This document shows positions 60,672 to 64,000 of a stretch of DNA of 64,000 bases, piece after piece. Both the position numbers and the translations under genes were made by a program. Position 1 is the stretch's first letter. The number at the start of each line of letters is the position of its first letter. Origin of the DNA: Paractinoplanes bogorensis (GTDB lineage: Bacteria; Actinomycetota; Actinomycetes; Mycobacteriales; Micromonosporaceae); assembly GCF_018829635.1 (NCBI RefSeq), contig NZ_JAHKKG010000007.1:248001-312000 (forward strand). The letters run 5' to 3'. The notes beneath the pieces are model-generated. The model saw only the letters and a program-made list of their open reading frames with translations, made no database searches and was not told where the DNA came from.

Positions 60672-61573
60672 TCCTCGCGGCCCTGCTGCTCGGCCAGGAA
60701 GCGCTCCAGCTCGGCGCCCAGTTCCTCGGCCGTCGGCAGGGGGCGGTCGGAGTCGGCCAGCAGGTTGCCCTCGCGACCGCGCAGGAAGGCGTCATATTGC
60801 GCCTCGAGTGACGCCACCAGGCGGCTGGCCTGCTCGTCGTCGGCGACCTGCTTATCCACGTCTTCCCGGACGGCCTTGGCCGCCTCGCGCAACTCACCGG
60901 TCGGCAGGGCCAGGCCGGTGCTGGCCGAGACCGAGTCGAGCAGCAGCTCGGCCGCGGCCGGGAAGGTCGTCTGGGCCAGGTAGTGCGGCACGTGGGCGGC
61001 GTAACCCATGGCGTCGTGGCCGCTCTCGCCCAGCCGGAACTCGAGCAGGTTGCCGACGCTGGCCGGCACCTGCACCTTCTGCAGCCAGGGCTCGCGGTCG
61101 CCGAGCAGCGACTTGTCGGTGGCGTGGGCGGTGACGCTGACCGGACGGGTGTGCGGCACGGCCATCGGGATCGCGTTCAGCCCGACGGTCAGCTTGACGC
61201 CGAAGCGCTCGACCAGGCCGGTGACGGCCGCGATGAACCGTTCCCACTGCAGGTCGGGCTCGGGGCCGGCGAGCAGCAGGAACTCGGTGCCGAGCTGGTC
61301 GCGCACCACGTGCAGGGCCAGGCTGGGCTCGTCGTAGCTGACCCAGTGGTCCTCGTCGAAGATCATCGTGGGGCGACGGGACCGGTAGTCGAGCAGCTGG
61401 TCGAGGTCGAACGTCGCGACCACCCGGCTGTCGAGGGAGTCCAGGAGGTTTTCCCGGGAGAGCTGGATCGCGCTGCCCGCGTCGACGAATCCGGTGAGGG
61501 CCTGGACCAGCACCGGCTCGTCGAGCTCGGGCAGCTCGTCGGACAGCTCGTAGAGCTCGTCAGGATCGAGCAC
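60668..61573 (-). CDS. PAC2 family protein (proteasome assembly chaperone-like)
   Basis: A 301-residue protein from GTG 61573, with AGGAGG eight bases upstream, the clearest ribosome-binding site in the area. The PAC2 domain covers about residues 18-230: PVLVQALTGFVDAGSAIQLS, FDLDQLLDYRSRRPTMIFDEDHWVSYD, LLLAGPEPDLQWERFI and AAHVPHYLAQTTFP. The C-terminal ~60 residues are helical and acidic. Actinobacteria have proteasomes, and PAC2 members are thought to serve as chaperones, but their role there is unproven. It lies 58 bases behind the GGDEF-EAL gene. Confidence 0.92.
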   Translation of the reverse strand: MLDPDELYELSDELPELDEPVLVQALTGFVDAGSAIQLSRENLLDSLDSRVVATFDLDQLLDYRSRRPTMIFDEDHWVSYDEPSLALHVVRDQLGTEFLLLAGPEPDLQWERFIAAVTGLVERFGVKLTVGLNAIPMAVPHTRPVSVTAHATDKSLLGDREPWLQKVQVPASVGNLLEFRLGESGHDAMGYAAHVPHYLAQTTFPAAAELLLDSVSASTGLALPTGELREAAKAVREDVDKQVADDEQASRLVASLEAQYDAFLRGREGNLLADSDRPLPTAEELGAELERFLAEQQGRED

Positions 61574-61631
61574 GTCGAGGACCTCCTGTGTTCCGTAAGG
61601 GGTAAAACCTGCGAACACCGGAGCCCGCGGT

Positions 61632-63968
61632 TTAATTCCGGATACCCGACGATCTTGCCAAGCGTCCGTCGACCAGGCGCGCGCGCACCTCGGCCGGCGG
61701 CAGCGGGCGGGAGAAGTGGTACCCCTGAGCGAAACGGTAGCCCAAGCCGTAAAGCGTCTCGGCCTGCGATTCGGTCTCCACACCCTCGGCCACGGCCTTG
61801 AGGTGCAGGCCGTCGGTGATCTGGATCATGGCGGTGGCGATCACCGCCTCCTCGGACGCGCCGCCGATGCCGGCCACGAAGGACTTGTCCACCTTGAGGG
61901 TGTTGGCGGGAACCGTGCGCAGCAGGCCGAGCGACGAGTGGCCGGTGCCGAAGTCGTCCAGCGCCACCTTGACGCCGAGCCGCACGATCTCGAGCAACGT
62001 GTTCAGCGCCACACCGCCGTCGAAGACCGCGGTCTCGGTCACCTCGACCACGAGCCGGTCCGGGCTCACACCCGAGAACGACAGGGCCTCGCGCACCTCA
62101 CCCGCGAAACCGGGTTCGCGCAGCTGCCGGGCCGACACGTTGACGCCCAGCTCGCGCGGGGCGACGCCGGGACCGAACTCGGCGTCCCAGGCGGCCATCT
62201 GACCCAGCGCGGTGTGCAGGATCCAGGTGCCCAGCGGCACGATCAGGCCGGTGCGCTCGGCGATCGGGATGAACGTGTCCGGCCCGATGAAACCCTGCTC
62301 CGGGTGCTGCCAGCGGATCAGCGTCTCGAGCCCGGTCCAGGAGCCGCCCGGGAGCCCGACGATCGGCTGGTAGACCAGGCTGAACTCGCCCGCGTCGAAG
62401 GCCCGCCGCAGGTCCGCCCCGAGCTTCTGGTCGGCTTCGTGGGTGCGTTCGAGGGCCTCGTCGTACAGCAGGAACTTGCCCTTGCCGCTGTCCTTGGCCG
62501 CGTACATGGCCAGGTCGGCGCGGCGCATCAACTCGGCCGGCGTGGTGCCCGGCCGGGCCTCGGCCACCCCGATGCTGGCCCCGACGAGCAGATCATGACC
62601 CTTCGCCCGTACGGGCATGGTCATGGTCTCCTCCAGCCGGTTGAGCATCTCGATCGCGTCGGGCCCGGTCACCCCGGGCAGCAGCAGCCCGAACTCGTCG
62701 CCGCCGAGACGGGAGGCCACATCGTCGCCGCGCACACTGGCGGCCAGCCGGGTGGACACCGCGACCAGCATGGCGTCGCCGACGGCGTGCCCGAGCCGGT
62801 CGTTGATCACCTTGAAGTCGTCGAGGTCGATCAGGGCCAGGCAGAACGGCTCGTCCCGGTCGAGCATGGCCTGGGCCGACTGCTCGAACAGGGCCCGGTT
62901 GGCCAGCCCGGTCAGCCCGTCGTGGGTGGCCCGGTGGGTGAGCTCGTCCTGATACTCGTTGAGCTGGGTCAGCTGCTGGTCGACCCGGCGCAGCAGCCGG
63001 CCGTTGTCGCGCAGCGCGCCGACCTGCCGCGCGACCACCAGCGCGGTCAGCAGCGTGGCGGCCAGCGCGACGATCGTCACGGTCAGGCCCGACTCGCCGC
63101 TGACCTTGAGCAGCAGCAGGTCGGTGGCGGCCACGGCGGCGTACGGGACCAGGCTGAACAGCCGGCGCCGGGGACGCCGGACGGGCTCGCCGGCGACGCG
63201 GCGGTGCCGGTCGGCGGCCAGCGCGACGCAGATCATGGTGGCCGGGATGAAGATCATCGAGCCGCTGAAGCCGGACCGCAGCTCGACCACCAGCGGGAAC
63301 AGGCCGCCGCCGGCGGTGCCGACCGCGGCCGCGGCGGCGAACCAGCGCAGCGTGCCCGACTCCAGCCCGCCCATGCCGGTGACCGCGACCTTGACCATGG
63401 CCAGGGCCACGAGCAGGCCGAGCACGGCGAGCAGCAGCATCGGGACTGTGGTGCGCTGGGAGTCGCCCTCGGCGGCCGAGCGGGCCATGAAGTACCAGGC
63501 GAACACGCCGACCGTGACGGCGATGGTGAGCGCGTCGAGGACGAACCGGACGCTGGTGCCCTGACGCTCGAGCGGCAGCCGCAGCAGCGCCCAGATGATC
63601 ACCGCGATGGCCAGGGCGTAGCAGACCGAGCTGAACAGGTCGTGCTGCTGCCGCGGGATCAGATCGGGCGCGACGGCGGTCACCCGGGCGTCACCGACGA
63701 CGCCGAACGCCACCAGCCCCGCGGTGAGCGCCACCGAGCGCCACAGCCGCCGGACGGCCCGGTTCGAGGCGACCACGCCGGCCGTACGCCAGCATGTGAC
63801 GGCAGCCACAGCGGACATCACAATGCCCGGAAGCCAGTTCCAGACCGGGCTGAACAGCTGAAGCGAGGAGTTGCCGGCGTACAGCAGGATGGCCATCACC
63901 TGCAGGACCGCGCCCGCCGCCAGCAGCGGCGTCAGGCGTAGCCGGGTCGTCGGGCGCTCTTCGGTCAC
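61632..63968 (-). CDS. Membrane GGDEF-EAL cyclic di-GMP enzyme
   Basis: A 778-residue protein from GTG 63968 (GGAG upstream). Eight or more hydrophobic helices occupy about residues 10-330. The GGDEF domain (about 340-505) has an intact active site GGDEF in VASRLGGDEFGLLLPG. The EAL domain (about 515-770) reads ETLIRW at the signature (Thr for Ala), with NVSARQL, DDFGTGHSS, KVDKSFV and AEGVETESQ all present. Both synthesis and breakdown of c-di-GMP look possible. Such proteins control development or motility in actinobacteria. Confidence 0.93.
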   Translation of the reverse strand: MTEERPTTRLRLTPLLAAGAVLQVMAILLYAGNSSLQLFSPVWNWLPGIVMSAVAAVTCWRTAGVVASNRAVRRLWRSVALTAGLVAFGVVGDARVTAVAPDLIPRQQHDLFSSVCYALAIAVIIWALLRLPLERQGTSVRFVLDALTIAVTVGVFAWYFMARSAAEGDSQRTTVPMLLLAVLGLLVALAMVKVAVTGMGGLESGTLRWFAAAAAVGTAGGGLFPLVVELRSGFSGSMIFIPATMICVALAADRHRRVAGEPVRRPRRRLFSLVPYAAVAATDLLLLKVSGESGLTVTIVALAATLLTALVVARQVGALRDNGRLLRRVDQQLTQLNEYQDELTHRATHDGLTGLANRALFEQSAQAMLDRDEPFCLALIDLDDFKVINDRLGHAVGDAMLVAVSTRLAASVRGDDVASRLGGDEFGLLLPGVTGPDAIEMLNRLEETMTMPVRAKGHDLLVGASIGVAEARPGTTPAELMRRADLAMYAAKDSGKGKFLLYDEALERTHEADQKLGADLRRAFDAGEFSLVYQPIVGLPGGSWTGLETLIRWQHPEQGFIGPDTFIPIAERTGLIVPLGTWILHTALGQMAAWDAEFGPGVAPRELGVNVSARQLREPGFAGEVREALSFSGVSPDRLVVEVTETAVFDGGVALNTLLEIVRLGVKVALDDFGTGHSSLGLLRTVPANTLKVDKSFVAGIGGASEEAVIATAMIQITDGLHLKAVAEGVETESQAETLYGLGYRFAQGYHFSRPLPPAEVRARLVDGRLARSSGIRN

Positions 63969-64000
63969 GCTCCGGGTAATCGGTATGACAGGTCTCAGCC

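Noticed and set aside
61716..63941. 741-codon plus-strand frame opposite the GGDEF-EAL gene
   Set aside because: It is a shadow of the minus-strand gene, with no motif and repetitive Gly/Gln/His composition.
1..64000. tRNA, rRNA or well-known riboswitch genes
   Set aside because: No cloverleaf, rRNA core or recognisable riboswitch core was found by eye. A covariance-model search would be needed to be certain.

Overview
The window is chromosomal DNA of a very GC-rich actinobacterium. It uses many GTG and TTG starts, carries Lsr2, HelR-type helicase, F420-dependent enzymes and TTGTCCACA-type DnaA boxes, and has two FliA/WhiG-class sigma factors. Together these point to the Micromonosporaceae, most likely Actinoplanes or a relative with motile spores; this is an inference, since no rRNA or tRNA gene was seen. 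The DNA is densely coded. The only gene-poor stretch over 300 bases is 53770-54924.

Region 1 (1-9200): an APP1-type phosphatase, a permuted papain-like protein, a large MalT-type LuxR regulator, YceI, a LysR/NmrA/SDR redox locus and a DEAD-box RNA helicase. Region 2 (9400-17400): two paralogous FliA-like sigma factors flanking a lipoprotein and helR, then a long inverted repeat, a DUF456 membrane protein, a D,D-carboxypeptidase and lsr2. Region 3 (17480-21700): a MarR gene and a PP2C phosphatase/RsbW-like kinase pair, divergent from an ECF sigma factor fused to a zinc-binding anti-sigma segment, a membrane helix and an external GH128-like hydrolase.

Region 4 (21680-29760): F420-dependent glucose-6-phosphate dehydrogenase, a DarTG locus with a wrecked toxin and an intact antitoxin, a glycosyltransferase, a frameshifted F420 oxidoreductase, a HAD phosphatase and a sodium/solute symporter with a small partner. 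Region 5 (29800-33874): a 1264-residue secreted ALF-repeat/alanine-rich coiled-coil protein with a C-terminal toxin-like domain, overlapped by a candidate immunity gene. Region 6 (33870-43570): a PQQ-type sugar dehydrogenase lipoprotein, a secreted peptidase, an asymmetric heterodimeric ABC exporter, gamma-glutamyltransferase and a CNNM-type protein.

Region 7 (43570-53770): a DnaA-box pair, a catalytically dead alpha/beta hydrolase, a His-rich exported peptide, an SRPBCC-ArsR operon with twin operators, a TolB-like protein, trmB, a GAF-PAS-GAF histidine kinase, a methanethiol oxidase-type protein and a double-GNAT acetyltransferase. Region 8 (53770-54924): gene debris and a 17-bp minisatellite. 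Region 9 (54925-63968): an unknown gene, a WGR-like protein, an SDR/F420-reductase operon divergent from its TetR, an amidase, an esterase, a PAC2-family protein and a membrane GGDEF-EAL protein.

The most unusual items are the sigma factor/glycoside hydrolase fusion, the eroded DarT beside intact DarG, the ALF-repeat toxin/immunity pair, the 26-bp inverted repeat at 14494-14594 and the minisatellite.
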